Assembly: GCF_037892605.1 (NCBI RefSeq)
Contig: NZ_JBBKTU010000001.1
Coordinates: 4,092,001-4,156,000 of the forward strand
DNA from: Lacibacter sp. H407
Lineage (GTDB): Bacteria > Bacteroidota > Bacteroidia > Chitinophagales > Chitinophagaceae
Length of the DNA: 64,000 nucleotides
Direction of reading: 5' to 3'
The notes under the pieces were generated by a model, which did not search any database, had not been told where the DNA came from, and saw only the letters and a program-made list of their open reading frames with translations. Below are positions 54,790 through 64,000 of this stretch, piece by piece (the stretch's first letter is position 1; the number at the start of each line of letters is the position of its first letter). Both the position numbers and the translations under genes were made by a program.

Positions 54790-55995
54790 TTATAGTTTTA
54801 AAAACCATTTTCGTTTATACAGGAGATATAATCCTGCAAACTGTATAAAAGCAACACCGATCCATAAAAAAGCTTCCTGCCATTTGGCATCCACCAGCTG
54901 AACAGTACCGCCAAATAAAAATTCAGAAGTTGACATGAAATTTACCACGCCATGTGCAGCCATATAAATCAGAATTGAATTGCAACCCAGCCATACAAAA
55001 GGCATGCTCCATTTTTTGAAACCCAACACATCAATTACAAAATAAAACAGAGCAAGCAGCAGCAAACTCCATCCACCGGTATAAAGCACAAAAGAACTCG
55101 TCCACATGTTTTTGTTAATGGGAAATACAAAACTCCAAAGCCAACCAACAAGTACAAGTATTACTCCGCAAACCAATATGTACATTGTTTTCGCTTGTGC
55201 AGTTTCTTTTTTTGAACGTAAATATTCTCCGGTAAAAATGCCCAGCAACGCTGTTGCAATTGCAGGAATGGTTGATAGCAATCCTTCCGGATCATAAGTT
55301 GGCCGATGCATCTTACCTGGCAATAACAGCTGATCAATATATGCTGCAAAATTTCCTTCAGGAGTTAGTACGCCTGCACCAAAGCCGGGAACAGGAACAA
55401 CCATCATCACCAACCAATAGCCAAGTAAGATGAACACAACCCATGCAATGCGCCACCTGAACGAACTGTTGAGATAAATCAATGCAGCAAAAAAACAACT
55501 CAGTGCAATACGTCCCAACACGCTTGCAAAACGTGTTTCTTCAAATCCTTTCCATTGCAACAAGCCATTTACGATCATACCAAGCAACAATAACAATATT
55601 GTTCGTTTGATGAGTGAACGGTAAATTTTCTTTTTTGCATCAACACCTGCACTTAACTGTTTACTATAAGAGAACGGCATACTGATGCCTGCAATAAAAA
55701 TGAACAGCGGAAAAATAAGATCATAAAATGTAAAGCCGTTCCAAACTGTATGATGAAGTTGATTACTCGCATGCACCGCCAGTTTTTCAAAGAACCCAAG
55801 GTCATCTGTCACCTGCATCTGCCAGCTTACAGCATCCTGTTGCAGTCCATGTGTTTGTTTTACTGCATTGGCGAAACCATGAATAATTCCTTCGCCACTT
55901 ACGATCCAGAACATATCAAAGCCACGCAAAGCATCAAGCGATAAGAGCCTGTTGTTTGTTTTAGTTGGTTGGTTATGTGTTGCGGCCTGGTTCAA
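54790..55995 (-). CDS. DUF5009 / heparan-glucosaminide N-acetyltransferase-like membrane protein
   Basis: 401 aa with about 10 membrane helices, resembling the NagX/HGSNAT group. LLSLDALRGFDMFWIVSGE (about 17-35) and LIFPLFIFIAGISMPFS are family marks, with a conserved His-containing loop (HGFANAV). Human HGSNAT acetylates glucosamine ends across the lysosomal membrane; bacterial members in glycan loci are presumed to transfer acyl groups to sugars. Starts at TTG (no ATG available before the conserved region; an upstream stop lies 6 codons away). It begins 7 bp after the phosphatase gene. Confidence 0.8.
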   Translation of the reverse strand: MNQAATHNQPTKTNNRLLSLDALRGFDMFWIVSGEGIIHGFANAVKQTHGLQQDAVSWQMQVTDDLGFFEKLAVHASNQLHHTVWNGFTFYDLIFPLFIFIAGISMPFSYSKQLSAGVDAKKKIYRSLIKRTILLLLLGMIVNGLLQWKGFEETRFASVLGRIALSCFFAALIYLNSSFRWRIAWVVFILLGYWLVMMVVPVPGFGAGVLTPEGNFAAYIDQLLLPGKMHRPTYDPEGLLSTIPAIATALLGIFTGEYLRSKKETAQAKTMYILVCGVILVLVGWLWSFVFPINKNMWTSSFVLYTGGWSLLLLALFYFVIDVLGFKKWSMPFVWLGCNSILIYMAAHGVVNFMSTSEFLFGGTVQLVDAKWQEAFLWIGVAFIQFAGLYLLYKRKWFLKL

Positions 55996-56002
55996 ACAGA
56001 AA

Positions 56003-56995
56003 CTATTTTTTTATGATGTAGCTGTAAATAATTCTCCCTGTATCATTTACTGTTTGCAATAACAATTCATTTCCGGTAACTGAAAATACAAAGAAGCCAT
56101 ACTCAGAAGCAGACAGTAAACTGTTTTCAATTAAACGTGCAGGTGTTTTTTCGGATGCTGCACCGGAAATGATATGATGCATGTTACCTGCAGATAACAT
56201 ATGCTGCAAACTATGTTCATGCCCGGCAAGATAAACATCTACTTTATACTTATCGAACATCGGCTTCAATGTATTGCGAATGGCTTTAGTGTCGTAAGCT
56301 TCTGTTCTGCTGCCACCGCTATACATGGGATGATGCCCTACTACAATTTTCCATTTAATGTTGGGCGATTTATTGCTGAGGAGCTTTTCCATCCAGCGTT
56401 TTTGCCTCGTTGTGTCCTGCCCCTTTACATGCGGACCATATTCTGCATTTTTATAAAACTCAGGGATCAATGGGTTGGTATCAATGAATACCAACAAAAC
56501 CTGTTGTGTTGTATCGCCATTGATCGAAAATGTTTTTGCATAATAACGTGCAGGCATTTTCCATCTTCTGCTGATGGTTGAATATTTTACTTGTGCATCG
56601 GGATTGCTTTTGTAATCATGATTTCCCAACACAGGATACCAATCCCATTGCAAACGAAAATCGGTATAAATATCTTCAAAGGAATACTTCCATAGCGGAT
56701 CCCATTCACTGATAACACCGCTTGGATAAAAATTATCACCTGTTGCAATGGTAAACTGCGAACCAATTTCATTGGCAGTAATACCCATTTGCTTTGCTAC
56801 TTCACGTTGATGATCGGCACCATTCCGTCCCCAATCGCCCATGGCAATAAAATGCAGGGCCTTCTCTTTCTTGATCAACTTTGCATCTGCCTTTGGTAAA
56901 GCAGCTGAATCTTTTACCAATACCTGTGCCTGCAGAAAGTGATGGCACAAAACAAAAGCAAAAAATAGAATTGACTTTTGGAGTAGTGATTGCAT
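56003..56995 (-). CDS. Purple acid phosphatase (ACP5-like) metallophosphoesterase
   Basis: Exported enzyme of 330 aa (signal peptide about 1-23). The five metallophosphoesterase motifs occur in the tartrate-resistant acid phosphatase order: GDWG, GDNFYPSG, GNHDYKSN, VVGHHPMYSGG and AGHEHSLQ. The Tyr after GNHD fits the purple (Tyr-Fe) group. Within the glycan operon it may dephosphorylate sugar or inositol phosphates. 85 bp after susD and 7 bp before the acyltransferase gene. Confidence 0.9.
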   Translation of the reverse strand: MQSLLQKSILFFAFVLCHHFLQAQVLVKDSAALPKADAKLIKKEKALHFIAMGDWGRNGADHQREVAKQMGITANEIGSQFTIATGDNFYPSGVISEWDPLWKYSFEDIYTDFRLQWDWYPVLGNHDYKSNPDAQVKYSTISRRWKMPARYYAKTFSINGDTTQQVLLVFIDTNPLIPEFYKNAEYGPHVKGQDTTRQKRWMEKLLSNKSPNIKWKIVVGHHPMYSGGSRTEAYDTKAIRNTLKPMFDKYKVDVYLAGHEHSLQHMLSAGNMHHIISGAASEKTPARLIENSLLSASEYGFFVFSVTGNELLLQTVNDTGRIIYSYIIKK

Positions 56996-57080
56996 GTTAT
57001 AAATATAAGTGATAGAAAAATCCCGGGGCTTGACAACCCCGGGGTGATTAACTATTGATTATGAAACCCTGCTAAAAAAA

Positions 57081-58754
57081 TCAGTAACCCGGATTCTGAA
57101 CCAGTTTTGGATTTGTGTTCATTGCCGCAGTTGGAATTGGAAATATCCGGCGATATGTATCTGTATTTGTTTTGAAACCATAAGCGGTTTCATACTTACC
57201 AAAGCGGATCATATCATTTCTGCGCCAGCACTCCCATGTAAACTCACGAGCCCGTTCAGCATACAGATCATCAAGTGTTACCGCAGCCCAGGCTGCAGAA
57301 GTAGTTCGGTTGCTGCGTACCATATTTACAAGCGAAAGAGCTGTTTGTCCATTCGTGGCAGTTCCTCCTCTCAAAATTGCTTCTGCTTTCATCAACAAAA
57401 TATCAGAGTACCGGAATATAGGAGCATCATTACTTTGGTTGCGGCTTGATGAATTGGCATCAGGCAAAAATTTGATATTGCGGATACCCATATTCCATGC
57501 AATTTCATCATTACCACAATCGATAGAAGTAGGATTCAATCGTGCAGAAATAACCGAATCAATGTAAAGCTGATAGGTATACGCATCACCTCCATCAGAT
57601 CCTGTATAAAACTGGTCATATCCTTTTTTGGTTGTTCGAACCATGATCGGACTACCATCGGACCAAAATTGATTACCCACCAGCCATTGATTATTTCTGA
57701 TATCATTGGCATCGGCTGTAAAGTAACTGTTGTAAAAGCTGGATAATGTAGCACGTGGCCCGCTGGGTCGTGCATTGATCAAGCCATTTCCTGATGTTTG
57801 GTTTAAAGTGATTTGATTGAATGAATAGCTACCCGGCGTACTGCCTGAATAACGATACTTGATGCCAAGGTTGCGGTTGAGATCGTAACGACCATGAAAT
57901 AAATAACCATTACTTGTAGAAGGATCGTAGGGAATAGCGAAAATAAACTCTTTGAATGAAGGACCGTTTGTAGGAGAAAACTGATTCAAATAAGTACCTC
58001 TGCCTTCCACCGCAAAATTTCCAGAGCTGATAATTGCATCACAGGCAGCTATCGCTTCATTGTATTTTGCAGTACCAGCATACACCTGCGCATTCAAATA
58101 AAGTTTTGCCAGCATGGCCTGCGCCATCCACCTTGTTACTTTACCGTAAGTACTGCTTCCAGTAGCAGTTTTTAAGAATGGAAGAGCAGCTTTTAATTCA
58201 GATTCTACAAAGTTGAAGACTTCGGCCCTTGTAGCTTTTGCCTGCACACCGGGGCTTGGATAAATTGTATCTAATGGAACATTACCAAACATATCCAGCA
58301 ACTCCCAGTAAGCATAAGCTCTCAGTGTTCTTAATTCTGCCAATGCGGTGTTTTTCGAATCACCCTCAGGTGCATTTTTGAAAATGAACATGGTTTGGTT
58401 GCAAAGCCCCACAATTGAATTGGCATCATTCCACACGGTTGTTATCCAGCCATGGTCCTTGTTCCAATCGTGACGGTGCAGTTGAATATATCCTTGTCCA
58501 TCGAGCCAGTTACCACCATAAACAGGAAGAATGGCCTCATCGGAACTGATTTCCTGTGCAAACCAATAGGCAAGTGAATAATGTCCACGCAAACTGGTAT
58601 AAATAGTACCCATTACCGACTGAAATTCGGCATCGGTTTTTGGGAATACATCTTCTGTATAAAGTGAATTGGGAGTTACCTCAATTTTATGGCAGGAGCT
58701 CATAAATAAGCCGGCTGCTATCACTATTATAAATTGTTTCAAAATCTTATTCAT
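57081..58754 (-). CDS. SusD/RagB family glycan-binding lipoprotein
   Basis: Outer-membrane lipoprotein of 557 aa with the lipid-anchored Cys at 21 (MSSCHKIEV). SusD-type TPR-like helices: ELRTLRAYAYWELLDMFGNVPL near 135-156, and the C-terminal IFPIPTAAMNTNPKLVQNPGY. It captures oligosaccharide at the cell surface and passes it to SusC. It starts 19 bp after the SusC gene stop, as in typical Sus pairs. Confidence 0.93.
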   Translation of the reverse strand: MNKILKQFIIVIAAGLFMSSCHKIEVTPNSLYTEDVFPKTDAEFQSVMGTIYTSLRGHYSLAYWFAQEISSDEAILPVYGGNWLDGQGYIQLHRHDWNKDHGWITTVWNDANSIVGLCNQTMFIFKNAPEGDSKNTALAELRTLRAYAYWELLDMFGNVPLDTIYPSPGVQAKATRAEVFNFVESELKAALPFLKTATGSSTYGKVTRWMAQAMLAKLYLNAQVYAGTAKYNEAIAACDAIISSGNFAVEGRGTYLNQFSPTNGPSFKEFIFAIPYDPSTSNGYLFHGRYDLNRNLGIKYRYSGSTPGSYSFNQITLNQTSGNGLINARPSGPRATLSSFYNSYFTADANDIRNNQWLVGNQFWSDGSPIMVRTTKKGYDQFYTGSDGGDAYTYQLYIDSVISARLNPTSIDCGNDEIAWNMGIRNIKFLPDANSSSRNQSNDAPIFRYSDILLMKAEAILRGGTATNGQTALSLVNMVRSNRTTSAAWAAVTLDDLYAERAREFTWECWRRNDMIRFGKYETAYGFKTNTDTYRRIFPIPTAAMNTNPKLVQNPGY

Positions 58755-58772
58755 AAAATGTTTTTTTAATCA

Positions 58773-61700
58773 TTAAAAACCAACTGATACACCCAAAAGA
58801 ACAGTGCGTGTTTTAGGATAGAAACTATTATAGTCAACTCCTAATGATGCACCACCTTGGTTAATTTCAGGATCAATGCCTTTGTATTTTGTAATTACAA
58901 ACAGGTTGTTTACAGTAGCATAAAAACGCAACATGCTGATGTAATCGCTTTTGATATTAAACTTGTAACCTAACGTAGCATTGTCGAAACGCAGGTAAGA
59001 ACCATCTTCTACATAGCGTGATGAAAAGAGGTTGTTCCGTGCATCGGTTCTTTTATCATCAGTTGCATAAGGACTGATATTGGTTTGTCCTGCAGTAACC
59101 ACGTACGAAAGATCGGCACGTGTTGCATTGAAAATTTTGTTCCCAAGCACACCTCTTACAAAGAAATTGAGATCAAAATTTTTGTACCGGAGTGTGTTAT
59201 TCCAACCAAACATTAATGTAGGCTGCGGACTACCTAAAGGATGATAATCCGAAATGTTGGAAGGGTTGGCTGTCTCTGTTTTATCTTTTTTCAAGAACAA
59301 TGAGTTGCCGTTTGCATCTTTACCTGTGTACTGGAATGAATAAAACTGTCCCAACGGACCACCTACTGCTAAAATCTGAAGGCGGCTGCCGGTAGTACCA
59401 GGTCCATCGATTTGTGTGTAATAAGTAGAATCAGCATTCACACCATATTGTTCAGGTCCTTTTAGATCAAGGATCACATTTTTGTTGCTGGCAAGGTTAA
59501 AACCTGTACTCCAGCTAAAATTCTTTTGGCTTACTGCATTGATATTTACACTGAACTCAACACCACGGTTTCTGATCTTACCAACATTCAACCATAAGAA
59601 ACCACTTGGATCAATTGATTGAGCTACTGCATAAGGGAACACCATGTTGGTAGTAGTTTTTTCATACAGATCGATTGAACCTGCAATTTTCCCACCCAAG
59701 AAACCATAATCTAACCCAAGGTTTTTGGTTGCTGTAACTTCCCATTGTAAATCGGGGTTAGAGCCCTGCGTAGATCTGAATGATGCAGCAAATACACCAT
59801 TGTTATAATAAGTTCCTGATTTGTTATACAAACGCTGTGCATTGTATGCACCCAATCCAAATGCATTTCCTGTTTCACCATAACTCACACGTAACTTCAA
59901 ATCATTGATGAAGGAAACGTTTTTCAGAAAATCTTCTTCTGAAATGCGCCATGCCACACTTGCTGCGGGGAAATAACCCCACTCTTTATTTTTACCAAAT
60001 ACTGAGCTCCCATCTCTCCGAACAGAAGCCTGTACCAGTATCTTTTCGTTGAAATCATAATTCAAACGGAAGAAGTCGGAGATGAAATTTGTTTCTTCAT
60101 AAACAGCTCCACCATAATCAACGGCAAATCCGTTTACGGTTTGGTAGTTGCCAAGACCCAAATTATTATACCCTGTATAATCGTTTACAAAATTGGTTTG
60201 ACTTGTTTGCAATCCTTCGTTGTTGGTATTCTTTTGCCAGCTATATCCTAAAACAGCCTTGATGTTATGTGCACCGAATTTTTTACCCCAAGTCAAAAAA
60301 GTTTCCATTGTTTTTGAACTGCTTTGATAATAGCCTCTGTAAGCAAGACCGTTGGAATAGAAATTACGCAGGCTGCGTCCACCACCGGGATCACCATTGG
60401 TATAAAAATTTCCTGTACTGTAGTTTTGTGAATAATAACTATTGTAATATTCACCATGCAGCCAGGTGCCACGCTGGTAAGCGAGGTTTAGATTCGCCGT
60501 TAAATTAAACGGCAGTTTCGCCTCTGCTGTAAAGTTTCCCTGTAATGAACCGTACTTGGTATCGTCCTGGGCATTCTTGATAATTGATACCGGATTGAAA
60601 TATCCCGGATTATTGAAGTTTTCAAAAAAACTACCGTCCGCATTATACACCGGCGACATAGGGTTGAATTTTACAGCTTGTTGAAACACCATGTTCTGTA
60701 ACGGAACGTTGGATGCTACACTGTTACTGCTCATCAGATTTAAACCCAACGTCAAATGATCGTTTAACGCATGGTGCTCTGCACTGATTCGGCCAATTAC
60801 ACGCTCCAAACTACTTTGTAAAATGATACCATCTTTTTTGAGATAGTTGAGGCTGGCACTGTATATACTTTTATCTGTTCCACCACTAAAAGAAAGGTTG
60901 TGGTTGTGCGATAACGCTGAACCTTTTTGTATTGCCTTCATCCAATTGGTATTGGCACCTTTATCATCATTTGTATTGGGTGTAAAACTATTTTTTTGCG
61001 CATAGGCCCTTAATTGAGAAGCATCCATCAATTCCAGGCTGCTGCTTACACTTTCAAATCCCACATAGCCATTATACGCAGCTGTCAGTTTGCCCTTTTT
61101 ACCTTTCTTGGTGGTAACCATGATCACACCGTTCGAAGCTCTGTTACCATAAATGGCTGTTGCCGATGCATCTTTTAAAATGTCCATGGAAGCAATATCA
61201 TCCGGAGCAACTGCATTGATATCTGCACCCGGTATATTGTCAATTACATAAAACGGACCTTGCGGACTGTTTACAGTTGATGCCCCACGAAGGATTACAG
61301 CAGCAGGTCGATTTGGATCGCCACTTGCTGTAATATTCAAACCCGGCACTTTACCTTGTAACAACTGACCCACATCGCCAATAGCACCACGGTTGAGATC
61401 TTCCGGTTTTATAGAAGTGATGGCACTGGAGATGGTTCGTTTAGAACTACGGCCATACCCTACTACCACTACATCTGTTAATGCAACTGATGAAGATGAT
61501 AGCACAATGTCGTACGTTGAAGCAGATGTAACTTTTACTTCCAGTTCTGCAAAAGAAACGGCACTGATCACCAGCACATCATTTGCTTTTGCTGAAATGG
61601 TAAATGAACCATTTGTTGCAGTTGTTACTGAAACAGTTTTGCCTTTTACAGATACTGTTGCAGATGGTACAGGTTCACCTTTCTCATCTTTCACAGTTCC

Positions 61701-61814
61701 GCTAACCTGTGTTTGCTGTGCACTTACACCTGATGTAACAAGTGCAAGAAAAAGAACCATTATGCCTGGCAATGCATAACGGTAAAGCAATCGTTGTTTA
61801 AAAATTTGCATCAT
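58773..61814 (-). CDS. SusC/RagA family TonB-linked outer-membrane transporter
   Basis: Outer-membrane receptor of 1013 aa: signal peptide (about 1-32), CarboxypepD_reg-like domain (about 37-110), TonB-receptor plug (about 115-240; the SusC signature VVVVGYG and the following SAITSIKPEDLN), then a 22-strand barrel to the C-terminus. Imports glycan fragments with SusD. First gene of an operon running to the mannosidase. An alternative start at Met2 is possible. Confidence 0.94.
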   Translation of the reverse strand: MMQIFKQRLLYRYALPGIMVLFLALVTSGVSAQQTQVSGTVKDEKGEPVPSATVSVKGKTVSVTTATNGSFTISAKANDVLVISAVSFAELEVKVTSASTYDIVLSSSSVALTDVVVVGYGRSSKRTISSAITSIKPEDLNRGAIGDVGQLLQGKVPGLNITASGDPNRPAAVILRGASTVNSPQGPFYVIDNIPGADINAVAPDDIASMDILKDASATAIYGNRASNGVIMVTTKKGKKGKLTAAYNGYVGFESVSSSLELMDASQLRAYAQKNSFTPNTNDDKGANTNWMKAIQKGSALSHNHNLSFSGGTDKSIYSASLNYLKKDGIILQSSLERVIGRISAEHHALNDHLTLGLNLMSSNSVASNVPLQNMVFQQAVKFNPMSPVYNADGSFFENFNNPGYFNPVSIIKNAQDDTKYGSLQGNFTAEAKLPFNLTANLNLAYQRGTWLHGEYYNSYYSQNYSTGNFYTNGDPGGGRSLRNFYSNGLAYRGYYQSSSKTMETFLTWGKKFGAHNIKAVLGYSWQKNTNNEGLQTSQTNFVNDYTGYNNLGLGNYQTVNGFAVDYGGAVYEETNFISDFFRLNYDFNEKILVQASVRRDGSSVFGKNKEWGYFPAASVAWRISEEDFLKNVSFINDLKLRVSYGETGNAFGLGAYNAQRLYNKSGTYYNNGVFAASFRSTQGSNPDLQWEVTATKNLGLDYGFLGGKIAGSIDLYEKTTTNMVFPYAVAQSIDPSGFLWLNVGKIRNRGVEFSVNINAVSQKNFSWSTGFNLASNKNVILDLKGPEQYGVNADSTYYTQIDGPGTTGSRLQILAVGGPLGQFYSFQYTGKDANGNSLFLKKDKTETANPSNISDYHPLGSPQPTLMFGWNNTLRYKNFDLNFFVRGVLGNKIFNATRADLSYVVTAGQTNISPYATDDKRTDARNNLFSSRYVEDGSYLRFDNATLGYKFNIKSDYISMLRFYATVNNLFVITKYKGIDPEINQGGASLGVDYNSFYPKTRTVLLGVSVGF

Positions 61815-61891
61815 AGCAGTTTGTTTTAGGAGTTATAGTAAGAAACGGTTTGAAGGATATTGGATCTTGTTCATATCTGTCAGTTGGTTGT

Positions 61892-62767
61892 TTAAAATTT
61901 AAGTGTAGCCGGCAGATATTTTGCAACCAGTTCTTCATAGTACGGTCGCAGCTTTTTCCAATCCGGCGGTTCAGGACTTTTTGAATAGAGATCGTAAGGG
62001 TTAAAGAGTTGCACCCATTTCAGCATGTTACGATCGTGATCGTCCAGTAAATGATCGTATGCACCTTCCCGATGCCACGCATAAAACGAATGATAACGGA
62101 GCATGTACAATCCTTCTTCCGGAATATGACCCTTCAGCATCTGGTACACATATTCATCGTGCCCCCAACTCATATCTACATTACGCAAACCGCAGTTGGG
62201 TTTGTACACACCATATTTTGTTTGGTAAACAGCATCTTTAAAATCAGGATTGGCTGCAAAGTATTCCGGGTATACAACTTTGTCGGAATAGGCACAACCA
62301 ACAGGAAACGTATCGCCCACAACAGCCCATTGCGGTTCGCCGAAGAGGCATAGCACTTTACCCATATCGTGCATCAACCCCACCAACACCATCCAGTCAG
62401 GATGACCATCACGACGGATCGCTTCTGAAGTTTGGAGCAGATGTTGCAACTGATCAAGATCGGTATCAGGATCAGAATCATCCACCAATTGATTGAGGAA
62501 ATCAAACGCATCCCACACCGTCATTTCCTTTTTATTGAACTGCAGAAACTCTTTCCGCTTCTCCTGTACAAACGCATAGGTTTGATAGGTATGGTTGAGC
62601 CGGTAAAACTCTTTCACCGTATCTCTGGCAGGCTCTTCATAATTGCGGTATTCATCGGTTGCTTTTGCAGTTGCAATGGCTTCCGGATCGGGATAACGAC
62701 GGAGAAGATCATCTTCCCATTCGTCAAGGTTATTCAATGGCACTGCCTCAAAGTTGTTTTTACTCAT
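61892..62767 (-). CDS. Inositol oxygenase (MIOX family)
   Basis: Cytoplasmic di-iron oxygenase of 291 aa, close to the mammalian length, converting myo-inositol to D-glucuronate with oxygen. Ligand residues line up with the animal enzyme by eye: H109 (LQHLLQTSEAIR), H133 and D134 (LMHDMGK), H203 (GHDEY), H226 (YHSFY) and D259 (NPYDLYSK). Mostly a eukaryotic family, with scattered bacterial members including Bacteroidota. It lies 77 bp upstream of susC on the same strand and divergent from the LacI gene. Confidence 0.92.
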   Translation of the reverse strand: MSKNNFEAVPLNNLDEWEDDLLRRYPDPEAIATAKATDEYRNYEEPARDTVKEFYRLNHTYQTYAFVQEKRKEFLQFNKKEMTVWDAFDFLNQLVDDSDPDTDLDQLQHLLQTSEAIRRDGHPDWMVLVGLMHDMGKVLCLFGEPQWAVVGDTFPVGCAYSDKVVYPEYFAANPDFKDAVYQTKYGVYKPNCGLRNVDMSWGHDEYVYQMLKGHIPEEGLYMLRYHSFYAWHREGAYDHLLDDHDRNMLKWVQLFNPYDLYSKSPEPPDWKKLRPYYEELVAKYLPATLKF

Positions 62768-62979
62768 AAAGCTTATTTAAAAATGATGACTGTATATGCG
62801 GTTAAAAGCAAAGTGTAAGTGAGATATCTGTTCACCAACTCATACAGAGTTGATACAGAATACAGGAAAAAGCAGAAGTTGCTTCCTTGTTTCATATGCA
62901 TGCAAGTCGTTGGTGATTGTAAAAGTTAAAATGACAATTTTTATTTGGATAATACCGTTAGTTTCATTCACTTTATTTA

Positions 62980-62993
62980 CGAAACCGATTTCG
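62980..62993. promoter_or_regulatory. Putative LacI-type operator
   Basis: CGAAACCGATTTCG is a 14-bp palindrome with one mismatched pair and a central CG, the typical shape of LacI/GalR-family operators. It lies between the divergent inositol oxygenase and LacI-type genes, 64 bases before the regulator start codon. Confidence 0.6.
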
Positions 62994-63056
62994 CTAACCG
63001 ATATATCTTTACATTGCATTAGTACCATAACCAAACATTCACTTTGGCTTTCCTGT

Positions 63057-64000
63057 ATGAGTAAGCTTACAATAAAAACATTAGCCCAACAGCTTGGTCT
63101 TTCCATTGCAACGGTGTCAAAAGCCATGAAGGACAGCCACGAGATAAGTGCAGAAACAAAGAAAAAAGTAATGGCACTGGCAAACGAATTGAACTATGTG
63201 CCTAACCCTTACGCCAGCAGCCTGCGCAAACAAAAAAGCAAAACCATCGCCGTTATTTTACCGGAAGTAGCAGATAACTTTTTCTCTTTAGCTATCAACG
63301 GCATCCAGGCAGTGGCCGCTCAAAAAAATTATCATGTACTCATTTATCTGTCACATGAAAGTTTTTCCATTGAAAAAGATGTGGTGAACCATTGTTGCAG
63401 CGGACGGGTAGATGGTGTGCTGATCTCTGTATCCAGCGAGACAACCGATGCCGATCATATCCAAAAACTAAAGGACGAAAACATCCCTTTTGTTTTTTTT
63501 GACAGAGACTTCGAAAGCTTACAGGCACCCAAAGTAGTTACTAACGATTACGAAGGCGGCTATCAATCCGCAAAACTCTTATTAGAAAAAGGTTGTAAGC
63601 ATCCTGTTTTTCTTTCCACGTCACTTTCATTATCCATTTGCAGTAAAAGGGCAGCAGGTTTTGCAGCTGCACTTACTGATGCCGGTTTACCAACAGAGAA
63701 TTATCAATATGTGATCGATTGTACCGGAACGCCGGAAATGATCTTTGACCAGGTGAAAGAATTAATGGAAACACATATTGAGATCGATGGTATTGTTGCC
63801 TCGGTTGAGCGGCTTGCCATGCAGATCTATTTGGTAAGTCTTTCAAGCAGTATCAATATTCCACATGATTTGAAAGTAATTGCTTTTTCAACATTGGAAA
63901 CGGCGCCGATCTTAAATCCATCGCTCACTACTATTACACAACCAGCTTTCGACATTGGTAAAAGTGCAGCAGAAATTCTTTTTACGTTAATTGAAAAAAA
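63057..64000 (+). CDS. LacI-family transcriptional regulator (partial, runs off the window)
   Basis: At least 314 codons; cut by the right edge. Starts MSKLTIKTLAQQLGLSIATV, a LacI N-terminal helix-turn-helix with the hinge helix (NYVPNPYASSLRKQKSKTI, about 46-64), followed by a periplasmic-binding-protein-like sensor domain (KTIAVILPEVADNFFS, then VDGVLISVSSET, FVFFDRDFES and the late SLTTITQPAFDIGKSAAEIL). Divergent from the inositol oxygenase and SusC operon, so it is the likely regulator of that locus. The effector is unknown; inositol or a mannoside would fit the context. Confidence 0.9.
   Translation, partial: MSKLTIKTLAQQLGLSIATVSKAMKDSHEISAETKKKVMALANELNYVPNPYASSLRKQKSKTIAVILPEVADNFFSLAINGIQAVAAQKNYHVLIYLSHESFSIEKDVVNHCCSGRVDGVLISVSSETTDADHIQKLKDENIPFVFFDRDFESLQAPKVVTNDYEGGYQSAKLLLEKGCKHPVFLSTSLSLSICSKRAAGFAAALTDAGLPTENYQYVIDCTGTPEMIFDQVKELMETHIEIDGIVASVERLAMQIYLVSLSSSINIPHDLKVIAFSTLETAPILNPSLTTITQPAFDIGKSAAEILFTLIEK

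Noticed and set aside
61842-61852. GAAACGGTTTG as a second operator of the LacI-type regulator
   Set aside because: The arms resemble the candidate operator, but the spacing is one base shorter, so it does not fit the same dimer spacing. Kept only as a remark.

Overview
The window reads as chromosomal DNA of a Bacteroidota bacterium, most likely of the Chitinophagaceae. The support is the gene content (SusC/SusD pair, CarboxypepD_reg-like N-terminal domains, a T9SS-type C-terminal domain, DUF2027-Smr, DUF2911, DUF3822, DUF4249, DUF5009), a primary sigma factor without region 1.1, and promoters of the Bacteroidota type (TTTG, about 20 bases, TAnnTTTG). No rRNA, tRNA, CRISPR array, transposase or integrase was found.

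Layout. 1-5.1 kb: a cell-envelope/regulatory group with a Cys4/T9SS protein, a VWA protein, an ECF-type sigma factor and its membrane partner. 5.1-6.5 kb: a DUF2911 protein and a small exported protein. 6.5-11.1 kb: a minus-strand operon of a large PIG-L deacetylase, two tiny membrane proteins (55 and 38 aa) and a sodium:solute symporter. 11.2-30.7 kb: mostly housekeeping genes (SpmAB-like protein, YchF, L31, YajQ, a TonB-type barrel, Lgt, DUF2027-Smr, DoxX, methylglyoxal synthase, amino acid permease, polyprenyl synthase, RNase R, then the overlapping set DUF3822-rsmD-cycloligase-lpxK). 30.9-36.2 kb: MATE transporter, an AT-rich island holding one 787-aa gene (nucleoside-deoxyribosyltransferase-like domain plus P-loop ATPase), VanZ-like protein and a metallophosphoesterase. 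36.2-39.1 kb: a protein-glutaminase-like enzyme and a B12-binding radical SAM protein. 39.3-48.8 kb: TPR protein, FolB, TrxB, DUF4249 lipoprotein, RpoD, threonine aldolase, LamG/PKD protein and the C-terminal processing protease. 49-64 kb: a polysaccharide-utilisation-type operon (SusC, SusD, purple-acid-phosphatase-like enzyme, DUF5009 acyltransferase, symporter, a toroid/sandwich protein resembling polysaccharide lyases, GH92 mannosidase), with inositol oxygenase upstream and a divergent LacI-type regulator that runs off the right edge.

How the genes work together. The right-hand locus looks like one catabolic unit: SusC/D capture a glycan at the outer membrane, GH92 and the lyase-like protein trim it, the phosphatase and acyltransferase act on substituents, the symporter imports a product, and inositol oxygenase may feed released inositol to glucuronate, probably under the LacI-type regulator, which has a candidate operator just upstream. 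The PIG-L operon may be a second sugar-processing and uptake unit. The best candidate for a poorly described system is the isolated AT-rich gene at 32.5-34.9 kb, whose domain plan resembles prokaryotic immune NTPases. All functional assignments come from motif recognition by eye; no database search was run.
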